The notes beneath the pieces were generated by a model. That model made no database searches, was not told where the DNA came from, and worked only from the letters and a program-made list of their open reading frames with translations. Below are positions 1-6,304 of a stretch of DNA of 7,643 nt, one piece after another. Position numbers and translations under genes: made by a program. How positions within the stretch are numbered: the stretch's first letter is position 1; each line of letters begins with the position of its first letter. The stretch covers positions 1 through 7,643 of the forward strand of contig JAUPWC010000472.1 in NCBI GenBank assembly GCA_030916665.1, read 5' to 3'. The stretch is from Verrucomicrobiota bacterium. GTDB taxonomy: Bacteria; Verrucomicrobiota; Verrucomicrobiia; Opitutales; Opitutaceae.

Positions 1-148
1 CGCGGGCGCTTCGCGCCCGCATCCGGCTGCCTGCTCGCCCGTTCCCGTGGTCGAATGTGGCGCACTTTCCGTGAACTCCGCCAACCAGCGAGAGCGGGCG
101 GCATGGTGATCCTCGGGAGTCCTTTGGGCTGTTGACGGGGTGGGGCTG
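1..148. other. Left-edge segment without a convincing gene
   Basis: No reading frame here looks protein-like. The plus strand has an open frame from the window edge to a TGA at 133-135, and the minus strand has an ATG at 104 running off the left edge. Neither has recognisable sequence. What is visible is inverted-repeat structure: a perfect hairpin at 2-20, a 5-bp pair between 78-82 and 97-101, and an alternative 6-of-7 pair between 73-79 and 116-122. A TTGACG at 132-137 resembles a -35 box, but no -10 box follows at the right distance. This stretch may be leader or flank of the structured locus to its right. Confidence 0.3.
2..20. repeat. Perfect GC hairpin at window edge
   Basis: An 8-bp perfect stem (2-9 with 13-20) closes a 3-nt TTC loop. 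On the plus strand no T-run follows, so it is not a classical intrinsic terminator in that direction. On the minus strand the flank lies outside the window, so a terminator for a leftward gene cannot be excluded. Confidence 0.5.
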
Positions 149-527
149 GGCGGAGCCGGAACAGGCTGGGAGCCCGCGGACGGCGCATCCCGCCCGACCG
201 GCTTCCGGTCGGAGGAACTGGCGAGGGCTACGCCGGGCACTTCCGTGTCCCGGCTTACTGGGGTGGACTCCACCCCAGCCCCCGAATCATTCGAGGGTCC
301 GGCTTGCATCGCTACCTTTCGCGGCACGGACGAGCGTCAAAATCGCCGTGCGTATTGCGTCGGGTAGCGTTGCCCAAGTGCGGGCAAGTTCGGCCAGTTC
401 TGGACTGAGCTTCCCGGGAATTTGGGAAGCTATAGGGGAAGATGCCTTTTCGGCACTTTCCCCAGATATTTCGCCGTCAACGGGTTCAGAACTACCCTTT
501 CGGGGGTTCGAATCCCCCTCTCCGCCA
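149..527 (+). ncRNA. Candidate structured RNA with tRNA-like 3' end, unassigned
   Basis: Read on the plus strand, 149-155 (GGCGGAG) is exactly complementary to 520-526 (CTCCGCC), followed by A527. Inside it, 170-185 pairs with 472-487 at 14 of 16 positions, counting one G-U. Local stems then fill the interior: 194-201/205-212 (8 bp, 3-nt loop); 233-240/245-253 with one bulge; 258-266/270-278 (9 bp); a smaller stem within 279-297; 306-316/363-373 (10 of 11) enclosing 324-329/346-351; 408-415/424-431 (8 bp); and 435-440/458-463 with an inner stem 443-446/452-455. A T-arm (502-518) comes just before the closing strand. The closing helix, long inner helix and T arm recall tmRNA. But no tag frame ending in Ala-Ala-stop exists, the 3:70 pair is C-G rather than G-U, and one extra base (T519) sits between T stem and acceptor. 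RNase P and SRP signature sequences are absent. The ends are set only by the pairing, and no promoter is clear. Confidence 0.4.
502..527 (+). other. tRNA-type T arm plus acceptor-like tail
   Basis: A 5-bp G/C stem (502-506 with 514-518) closes the 7-nt loop TTCGAAT, a perfect match to the TTCRANY loop of tRNA and tmRNA. CTCCGCCA follows at 520-527. In a tRNA with an encoded CCA, 16 nt follow the T loop; here 14 nt reach the CCA, so a normal serine-type tRNA 3' end would be two bases short. Read without an encoded CCA it is one base too long. No anticodon or D arm fits upstream. It may be the 3' domain of the structured RNA at 149-527, or a decayed tRNA or tmRNA 3' end of the kind left at integrase attachment sites. 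It also lies 20 nt past the stop codon of mrdA, where a hairpin could protect or end that transcript, though no T-run follows on the minus strand. Confidence 0.5.
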
Positions 528-537
528 CGGGTCGTAT

Positions 538-2382
538 TTACCGCGACTGACTTTGCTTATCAAGGTAGCCCCCGATGATTTCCCGCACGATCGGGGCGGC
601 GTGGGCGGCGCCGGCGAATTCTTCGTTCTGGCGGTCGCCTTCCAGGGCGACGGCGAGGGCGATCCGGGGATTTTCGACGGGGGCGAAGGCGACGAACCAG
701 GCGATGTTGAAGGTGCCTTCCGGGCGTGTGACCTGCGCGGTGCCGGTTTTGCCGGCGATGCTGATGCCGGGCACCTGGGCGTCGCGACCAATGCCGCTCT
801 CCACCACGGCGCGCAGGCCGGCGACGAGCGCGGCATAGTTTTCATCGGATAACCCAAGCGCTTCGGGCGGGCGGTCGCCACTGGGGCGACGGCCGGGCGA
901 GCGGAGTAGAGTTGGCACGGTGAGCGTTACGCGTCGGGCGAGCGAGGCTACCGCGCAGGCGAGTTGGAGCGGCGTGCAGCGCAGGAAACCTTGGCCGATG
1001 GCGAGATTGGCGGTGTCGCCGGGTGTCCACGGGCCGTGGCCGGCTTGTTTCTTCCAAGCGGGGTCGGGCACGAGCATGCGGGAGGCCTCGGCGGGCAGGT
1101 CTAGGCCGGTGGGCTCGTGCAGGTGGAAGCGTCGGGCTTCGGCGGCGAGGGCTTCGGGACCGGCGGCGAGGCCGGTTTGGTAGGCGAAGACGTTGCAGCT
1201 CTGTGCGAGCGCATCGCGCAGGCGGAGGGAGCCGTGACCAGCTGCGTTGTGGCAGGGCAGGCGGTGTCCGCCCAGTTCGTGGTATCCGGGGCAGGCCAGG
1301 GTGGTGTCGGAGTTCAGCGTGCCGCCGCGCAGGCCGGCGAGGGCGGTGAAGATCTTGAACACCGAACCGGGTGGATAGAGGCCCTGCGTGGCGCGGTTGA
1401 ACCAGCCGCCCTCGGCGTCGATACGCTGTTTGGTCGCGACGGAGAGGGCGGGCGAGGCTTCGTTCAAATCGTAGCCGGGTTTGCTGGCTAGCGCGAGCAC
1501 CTCGCCGGTTTCCACGGCGATGACGGCGACGGAGCCGCGCGGGGCAGCCGATGCAGCCAGCGCGTGTCCGGCGACGCGTTGCAGATCGAGGTCGAGACTC
1601 AGTGTGACGTCAACGCCGGCCACGGGCTCAAGCGTCACCGTGCCGGGACCGGTGGCGAATCCCCAGGCGTCCACCTGCCCGGTCGCTGCGCCGGCCTGGC
1701 CACGCAAGGTTGCGTCGTGTTGCTGTTCGACGCCGCCGATGCCGCTCACGGTTTCGGACTCAGGATGGTCGCGGCGGACCCGGCCCAGCGTGTGGACGGC
1801 TGCCGCACCGTGCGGATACCAGCGTTGATGGCTACGTTGCAGCCGCACCGGATCGGAGGCCGTCAGACCGCCGGCCAGCCGGTCGGCTTCTGCTTCGCTC
1901 AAATCCTTCGCCAGCACGAAAGGAGTCAGGCGGTCATGGGCATGGGCGCGCTCGAGTCGCGCGGAGTCCACGGTGTCCTGACGACCCGTAATCGCGTTGA
2001 GGTGGTCGAGCTGGCGTTGCGCTGCGGCGAGGCGTGCACTGTCGGCGGAGACCCCGGGCTCGGGATGCAAACCGGTGCGTAATTTCCCGAGATTGATCAC
2101 CGCATCCGTGCGTGGGCGGTTGCCGGCGAGCAGGCGGTGTTCGCGGTCGTAGATGACCCCGCGCGGAGCGGGCAGGGCGAGGCGACGCTGGTTCTGCCGT
2201 TGCTCGCGGGCCGCGTAATCGGTTGAGCGGCAAAGCTGCTGATAACCGAGGCCTGCAACGAGCACGCCGAGCATCACGCCGAATGTGCCGAGGACGAGCC
2301 GGAGACGCCGGGGTTGGTCCGGCGGGATTTCCACATCCCGGGTGCTCGGCTCAGCGCGCCTTGTTCTTGGGGGGCGGGCCAT
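538..2382 (-). CDS. mrdA: Penicillin-binding protein 2 (elongasome transpeptidase)
   Basis: This is a 614-residue class B PBP. It cross-links peptidoglycan stem peptides in the periplasm during side-wall growth, normally with RodA and MreBCD. One membrane anchor is visible at about residues 29-50. The N-terminal box APRGVIYDREHRLLAGNRP (72-90) is typical of PBP2-type proteins. All three transpeptidase motifs are present: SVFK with the acyl-accepting Ser340 and Lys343; SCN at 395-397; and KTG at 545-547. A GQGFLRCTPLQLA stretch lies at about 463-475. Two cysteines (364 and 377) flank the segment before a conserved-looking GHG. Length fits MrdA. The ATG start overlaps the end of the upstream gene by 32 nt, and GGAAG lies just 5' of it. 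A GTG at Val17 (2334) would remove the overlap and still keep the anchor, so the start is not certain. No rodA or mre gene is visible beside it. A divisome PBP3 is less likely but not excluded by motifs alone. Confidence 0.85.
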   Translation of the reverse strand: MARPPRTRRAEPSTRDVEIPPDQPRRLRLVLGTFGVMLGVLVAGLGYQQLCRSTDYAAREQRQNQRRLALPAPRGVIYDREHRLLAGNRPRTDAVINLGKLRTGLHPEPGVSADSARLAAAQRQLDHLNAITGRQDTVDSARLERAHAHDRLTPFVLAKDLSEAEADRLAGGLTASDPVRLQRSHQRWYPHGAAAVHTLGRVRRDHPESETVSGIGGVEQQHDATLRGQAGAATGQVDAWGFATGPGTVTLEPVAGVDVTLSLDLDLQRVAGHALAASAAPRGSVAVIAVETGEVLALASKPGYDLNEASPALSVATKQRIDAEGGWFNRATQGLYPPGSVFKIFTALAGLRGGTLNSDTTLACPGYHELGGHRLPCHNAAGHGSLRLRDALAQSCNVFAYQTGLAAGPEALAAEARRFHLHEPTGLDLPAEASRMLVPDPAWKKQAGHGPWTPGDTANLAIGQGFLRCTPLQLACAVASLARRVTLTVPTLLRSPGRRPSGDRPPEALGLSDENYAALVAGLRAVVESGIGRDAQVPGISIAGKTGTAQVTRPEGTFNIAWFVAFAPVENPRIALAVALEGDRQNEEFAGAAHAAPIVREIIGGYLDKQSQSR

Positions 2383-4990
2383 TCTTCCAGAGCTGATACT
2401 TCACCGTGACGACCACGTCGAAGCCCGGCACGTAGGGCAGGCTGCCGTTGTAGTAATCGAAAGTCTTGGTGCCTTCGATGACCTCGCTGCTGCCGTCGTT
2501 GGGTTCGATGATGGTGAAATGCTCGGGATAGACGCCGCCGAGCAGGCTGAGGTATTCGGGACCGGCCTTGCTCCAGTTGCGGCCGCGGCCCTGCTCGGAG
2601 CGGCCGACGATGCATTCCGCGCCGAAGAAGGGGCGCAGTTCGAGCTGCATCATCCCGCCGTTGAAGATGAGTTCGGCGCTGCCACTGGGTTCGGCACGCG
2701 AGTGGAGTTCGAGCTGGTTGCGGCCCGGCGGCTGGATCTGCATCGGGCCAATGGCCTCGTAGCGGTTGTGGCTGTTGCGACTCTTGGAGCTGGAAGAATC
2801 ATTCAGCCGGAAGTAGCGCGAGTCGCCGTGCACCTCGAGTTTGTGGCGGCCGTCGTTGGCATATTCCTTGTCCTCCTCGTTTTCCTCCTCCCAGTCGGGC
2901 GTATGCAGGCGGCCTTCCATATAGCGGTCCAGAGACCAGGTGTTGTCCTGATCGGGGCCGCCCTTTTCGCCCTTTTCGTGCTTCGAGCCGGAGCCTTTCA
3001 CGGTGATCTCAAACCGGCCTTCCCAGGCCGGTTCTTTCCAGTCGGTGACCTCGAAGACCTTGCTCTTCTGGAAAAAGAACGAGGTGCGCAGCACCATGTC
3101 GGCGATGAAGCTCAGGCCGCCGGCGATGGGGCCGCCCATGGCGGTGCTGATGGCGTCGTTGAGGTCCTGCGTGAGATTGCCGACCTTGATGGTGACTTCG
3201 ACGGCGACGGCGGCACGGCGCGGGTAGGGGCGCACGGTCGGCGGGAGCAGACGGCGCTGCGGCACGCCCTCGAGCGTGATGGTGGCCTCGCCGTCATCGT
3301 TGGTGTAGGAAATGTAGGCGGCCGGGCCGCCGGCCTGCGCGAACTGCACGACGGCCAGGTCGGGACGGTATTGCGAACCGCCGTTGGCGGTCTGGTATTT
3401 GCCGTTGTAGCTGCCCTCGGGCAGGCGCCACACGACCCTGGCGCCGCTCACTGGTCCGCCGTCGGGCATCTGCAGGTCGATGGTGGTGAGGTTGCCGGCC
3501 GCGCGGATGGCCTTGAGCACGTCGCTCTTGGGGAAGTCGATCTCGACCTTGGCGCGCGCGGTGCGCTGCTGGCCCGGTGAGCGCGTCTTCGTGCGCACGA
3601 GCGGCGCGTTCTCCACCTCGATGGTGATTTTCTGCCGCGCGACGGTCATGATGGTTTTGAACCACGCGATGATGGTGTTGGCGATGCCCACGCCCTTGCT
3701 GAACTTGTTGTTCGGCAGGTGGTGTTCGAGCACCTCGCCGGTGTAGGCGCCCCATCCCGTGGCCCAGAGGTCGCCGGCGGCGCCGGAAAACTGTCCGCTG
3801 AACGAGGTCGGTGGTCCGCCGGCCTGAGCCATGCGGAGGGCGGCGAGCGGGAGGCGCGGCCAAGCCAGCGACGCCTGCCCGGAAGGGTGGGCTCCACGCA
3901 TGGCGGCTTGACGGACATCGGCGGCGAGCACGCGGCTGATAAGCGCGACTTGCAGCAGCGAGAGCGGCTGGTCGCGCCACTCGGCCACGAAGCGCGGGCC
4001 GTCGTCTTTGCTTCCGTCGGATTCCTCGTCACCGGACTCTTCTTCATCCTCGTCGTCCGCCATGGCTTTGAACTTTTTCATGGCGGAGTTCATCTGCTGC
4101 ATGGCGGCGGCCTGCTGGCGCGTGGAAATGGCGGTCATCTCGGCGGTGAGCTTGGCCATCTTGTCTTGGGCCGCCTGCTGGCGCTTGGGGTCCGGATTGC
4201 TGTGGTCTTCAAGCAGCTTCTGCATCTCGTCGGAAATTTCGTTCATCCGTTTCTGGTCGCGCTCGGCGGCGTCGGGCCGGGTTTCGTCGTCGTCTCGCAC
4301 GGGTCGGGGCGAGGGGGCGAGCACGGGATCATCGTCGGCCCACACCGGGGTGGGTTGGGAGGCCTTGAGCAGCGCGAACGGGTTGGTAAGCGCTTCCGTT
4401 TCGAGCCGTTTCAATTGCGCCGGATCGGGCGGAATGATGGCCGCAGGGGCCGGCATGCCGAGGTCGTAGTTGGCGGGGCTGACCCGACCGAGGGCGATAA
4501 TGAAGCGGCTCCAGAAACGCTGCTGCGGTTGCCCGCTCTCGGCGCTTTTGCGGATCGTGTCCACGAGGTCCTGCGCGAGTTCCTCGGGGTCGGCGTCTTC
4601 GAAGGGCACGGCGAGCGCCTGGGCGACCGAGATCAGCCGGATGGTCGGTTGCTCCGCCGGGTTCCAGAGCAATTCCTCCAGTTCGTAATCGCGCATGGCC
4701 AGACCGGTGTCGGCCCCGGCGGGCGGGGCCTTGAGCACGACGCCTTGGGCGTTGCGCACGCCCCAGCCCATGTGCTGCAAAGCCTCCAACAATGCAGCGC
4801 GCGAGCCGTCGCCGCCTTCGAGATAACGGCGGGCGAGGATCAGCGCGTTTGCATCTGCGTCATAGTTTACGGGCGCATCGGCGGACGCAGGGGCTTGGGC
4901 CTCCAAGGCGACGGCGAAAAGGAAGATACCCGTCAGTCGGAGAGAGTCACGGGTTGCACGAAAGGGCTGGCGGCTCATGCGCGGAATCAT
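2351..4990 (-). CDS. Large exported protein of unknown function
   Basis: I do not recognise this 879-residue protein. It starts with a Sec-type signal peptide: basic residues, a hydrophobic core at about 19-30, and an Ala-Ser-Ala site near 35-37. A second ATG at Met5 (4978) would serve equally well. Residues 38-230 are a helical, Pro/Ala-rich domain. Residues 240-312 look like a long charged helix or coiled coil (many Lys, Gln, Met, Glu). An acidic tract follows at 312-330, rich in Asp, Glu and Ser. Residues 390-500 are a mixed region. Residues 500-575 resemble an Ig-like beta domain, with a GGPVSGARV strand and a TNDDGEATITLEG end. The remainder is beta-rich with a charged low-complexity stretch (670-745) containing four consecutive serines. 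No enzyme motif is visible. It heads the minus-strand pair with mrdA, overlapping it by 32 nt, which suggests a cell-envelope setting. No Shine-Dalgarno is seen. The long plus-strand frames opposite it look like GC-driven shadows. Confidence 0.8.
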   Translation of the reverse strand: MIPRMSRQPFRATRDSLRLTGIFLFAVALEAQAPASADAPVNYDADANALILARRYLEGGDGSRAALLEALQHMGWGVRNAQGVVLKAPPAGADTGLAMRDYELEELLWNPAEQPTIRLISVAQALAVPFEDADPEELAQDLVDTIRKSAESGQPQQRFWSRFIIALGRVSPANYDLGMPAPAAIIPPDPAQLKRLETEALTNPFALLKASQPTPVWADDDPVLAPSPRPVRDDDETRPDAAERDQKRMNEISDEMQKLLEDHSNPDPKRQQAAQDKMAKLTAEMTAISTRQQAAAMQQMNSAMKKFKAMADDEDEEESGDEESDGSKDDGPRFVAEWRDQPLSLLQVALISRVLAADVRQAAMRGAHPSGQASLAWPRLPLAALRMAQAGGPPTSFSGQFSGAAGDLWATGWGAYTGEVLEHHLPNNKFSKGVGIANTIIAWFKTIMTVARQKITIEVENAPLVRTKTRSPGQQRTARAKVEIDFPKSDVLKAIRAAGNLTTIDLQMPDGGPVSGARVVWRLPEGSYNGKYQTANGGSQYRPDLAVVQFAQAGGPAAYISYTNDDGEATITLEGVPQRRLLPPTVRPYPRRAAVAVEVTIKVGNLTQDLNDAISTAMGGPIAGGLSFIADMVLRTSFFFQKSKVFEVTDWKEPAWEGRFEITVKGSGSKHEKGEKGGPDQDNTWSLDRYMEGRLHTPDWEEENEEDKEYANDGRHKLEVHGDSRYFRLNDSSSSKSRNSHNRYEAIGPMQIQPPGRNQLELHSRAEPSGSAELIFNGGMMQLELRPFFGAECIVGRSEQGRGRNWSKAGPEYLSLLGGVYPEHFTIIEPNDGSSEVIEGTKTFDYYNGSLPYVPGFDVVVTVKYQLWKNGPPPKNKAR

Positions 4991-5045
4991 GGGTTCTGCC
5001 GTTTGCGCTGCAAGACCCGGAAGGGTGCACCGTCTGTCGGTTGGC

Positions 5046-5057
5046 AGAAATATTTCT
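5046..5057. promoter_or_regulatory. 12-nt AT-rich palindrome, possible operator
   Basis: AGAAATATTTCT is a perfect inverted repeat in otherwise GC-rich DNA. It lies about 55 nt upstream of one divergent start and about 95 nt from the other. It directly follows TTGGCA. It could be a dimeric regulator site or part of a -10 region; nothing in the window identifies a regulator. Confidence 0.25.
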
Positions 5058-5108
5058 CCGTCGCTCGTCCAGAACTAATACACGTGGCGCAAACAAATCC
5101 TCCTTGCC

Positions 5109-5130
5109 GGGGGTGGGTGGGGTGGTAGGG
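5109..5130 (+). promoter_or_regulatory. Canonical G-quadruplex motif upstream of nuoB
   Basis: Four G tracts of 5, 3, 4 and 3 bases (5109-5113, 5115-5117, 5119-5122, 5128-5130) are separated by loops of 1, 1 and 5 nt, meeting the usual G3+N1-7 rule. They sit on the coding strand 20 nt before the chosen nuoB ATG. If transcribed, the motif would lie in the nuoB leader near the ribosome landing zone; otherwise it would act in promoter DNA. The motif itself is directly visible; a role is inference. Confidence 0.5.
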
Positions 5131-5150
5131 TGCGTTGCATTTTTTACCAC

Positions 5151-5660
5151 ATGGCCACCGACGCACCGGAGCTAACTTACAACAGCAAGATCGAGGGCGA
5201 ATTATTCGTCACCAAGGCGGATGCCGCGATCAACTGGCTGCGCAACAACTCCATGTGGCCCATGCCGATGGGTCTGGCCTGTTGCGCGATCGAGCTCATG
5301 GCCGCCGCGTCCAGCCGTTACGACATCGCGCGCTTCGGCGCCGAGGTCATGCGCTTCTCCCCGCGTCAGGCCGATTGCATGATCGTGGCCGGCACCGTGA
5401 CCTACAAGATGGCCCCGATTGTCCGCCGCATCTACGACCAGATGGCCGCGCCGAAGTGGGTCATCGCGATGGGCGCCTGTGCCAGCTCGGGCGGCATGTA
5501 TCGCAGCTACGCGACGCTGCAAGGCGTGGACCGCATCGTGCCGGTGGACGTCTATGTCAGCGGCTGCCCGCCGCGTCCCGAGGCCCTGCTCGATGCTCTC
5601 CTGAAGCTTCAGGACAAGGTGAAGAAAGAGCGTTCGCTCTCGAAGCTGCTCAGCGCCTGA
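5151..5660 (+). CDS. nuoB: NADH-quinone oxidoreductase subunit B
   Basis: NuoB (169 residues) belongs to the connecting module of complex I and holds the N2 [4Fe-4S] cluster, the last electron carrier before quinone. The cluster ligands are all present: the tandem Cys44-Cys45 in [10 protein letters not shown], Cys110 in [11 protein letters not shown], and Cys139 in [12 protein letters not shown]. The loop around PMPMGLACC, near the quinone pocket, is intact. Length is normal for a short, soluble NuoB. I chose the ATG at 5151 because [12 protein letters not shown] leads directly into the conserved part. A GTG at 5130 would add seven residues (RCIFYH type) and fall in the G-rich tract. Neither start has a good Shine-Dalgarno. 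nuoC follows after 20 nt. No nuoA precedes it; the divergent neighbour is unrelated. Confidence 0.95.
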   Translation: MATDAPELTYNSKIEGELFVTKADAAINWLRNNSMWPMPMGLACCAIELMAAASSRYDIARFGAEVMRFSPRQADCMIVAGTVTYKMAPIVRRIYDQMAAPKWVIAMGACASSGGMYRSYATLQGVDRIVPVDVYVSGCPPRPEALLDALLKLQDKVKKERSLSKLLSA

Positions 5661-5680
5661 ACTCCCCGCCGAACCAGCGC

Positions 5681-6301
5681 ATGACTACCGACGTCGAGAT
5701 CACGACCGCCGTTTCCAGCCAATTTCCCTCGGCCGCGCCCCGGGCCAGCGCCGATTGCCCGGCCTTCAACGTGCCCGCGACCGAGGCCATCGCCGTGCTG
5801 CAGTGGCTGCGCGACAGGCAGGGCTACGATTTCCTGATGGACGTGACCGCCGTGGACTGGAGCGCCGAGCAGTCGCCCCGTTTCACCGTCGTGTGGCACC
5901 TTTATTCGGGCACGAAGCACACCTACGTGCGCGTCGCCGCGAACTGCGCCAGCGACACCGAGCCATCCATGCCGACCGCCTCGGGTCTCTGGGCCGGTGC
6001 CGACTGGCACGAGCGCGAGACCTACGACCTGCTCGGCATCAAGTTCACCGGCCACCCCGACCTGCGCCGCATCCTGATGTGGGACGGCTATCCCTATCAC
6101 CCGCTCCGCAAGGAATTCCCGCTCGCGGGCCTGCCGACCGAAATTTCCGATCCTGAAATCGCCGCCGAACTCAAGGAAGGTGTCATCTCCGCCCCGATGG
6201 CCGGCGGTCCCTTCGTCGCCACCCCGGGCGAGCCCATGAGCGAGGCCGAGCCCCGCGCCAAGGACGAGGCGTGGAACGAGCACAACGAGAAGCCCGAATA
6301 A
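5681..6301 (+). CDS. nuoC: NADH-quinone oxidoreductase subunit C (30 kDa type)
   Basis: NuoC (206 residues) is a structural subunit of the peripheral arm that packs on NuoD and has no cofactor. The family signature is clear at residues 109-133: WHERETYDLLGIKFTGHPD followed by the RRIL motif, then YPYHPLRKEFPL to 148. The N-terminal part contains the usual FLMDVTAVDW strand (51-60). The last 45 or so residues form a Pro/Glu/Lys-rich tail without visible domain character. It is a separate gene, not a NuoCD fusion. The frame stays open far upstream through nuoB in another register, but the protein similarity begins only after this ATG. The 20-nt gap to nuoB has no Shine-Dalgarno, which points to translational coupling or SD-independent starts. 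The stop is 3 nt before nuoD. Confidence 0.94.
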   Translation: MTTDVEITTAVSSQFPSAAPRASADCPAFNVPATEAIAVLQWLRDRQGYDFLMDVTAVDWSAEQSPRFTVVWHLYSGTKHTYVRVAANCASDTEPSMPTASGLWAGADWHERETYDLLGIKFTGHPDLRRILMWDGYPYHPLRKEFPLAGLPTEISDPEIAAELKEGVISAPMAGGPFVATPGEPMSEAEPRAKDEAWNEHNEKPE

Positions 6302-6304
6302 CCG

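Larger units (their letters stand above)
4991..5150. promoter_or_regulatory. Divergent intergenic region between exported protein and nuoB
   Basis: The genes on both sides point away from this 160-nt gap, so promoters for both should lie here. I see no good -35/-10 pair on either strand. TTGGCA (5041-5046) and TAATAC (5077-5082) are the best plus-strand boxes, but they are 30 nt apart, too far to work together. Notable elements are the AT-rich palindrome at 5046-5057, CACGTG at 5081-5086, and the G-rich run at 5109-5130. The region stands out from the flanking coding DNA by its AT-rich patches. Confidence 0.45.

Noticed and set aside
1..104. Minus-strand frame starting at 104 and leaving the window
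   Set aside because: Only about 34 codons are visible, with no Shine-Dalgarno and no recognisable motif; it cannot be supported.
64..122. Small SRP RNA
   Set aside because: CCGTGAACTCCGCC looks like the start of the conserved core, but the CCGGAAG-GAAGCA part that must follow is absent.
502..518. Intrinsic terminator for mrdA
   Set aside because: The hairpin is well placed, 20 nt past the stop, but no T-run follows it on the minus strand.
149..527. tmRNA (ssrA)
   Set aside because: The overall shape and T arm fit, but no tag frame ending in Ala-Ala-stop exists, the TTCGACG-like D-region is missing, the G3-U70 alanine identity pair is absent and the acceptor spacing is off. A covariance search could overturn this.
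149..527. RNase P RNA
   Set aside because: The conserved GAGGAAAGTCC and ACAGAA-CCGG type segments that form P4 are not found on either strand.
430..527. Serine-type tRNA gene
   Set aside because: The 3' end resembles one, but the acceptor is two bases short, no anticodon stem-loop fits before the T arm, and no 5' acceptor strand lies at tRNA distance.
132..578. Plus-strand open frame of 148 codons
   Set aside because: It starts at TTG, has mixed third-position bases unlike the genes here, no recognisable sequence, and runs through the structured locus into the end of mrdA.
2285..5128. Long plus-strand frames (431 and 469 codons) opposite the exported protein
   Set aside because: Their sequence is the Gly/Ala/Val/His-rich kind that arises opposite GC-rich genes; the minus frame has a signal peptide, one continuous reading and domain-like segments.
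5135..6301. Fused frame covering nuoB and nuoC
   Set aside because: The upstream part is nuoB read out of register; NuoC similarity starts only after the ATG at 5681.
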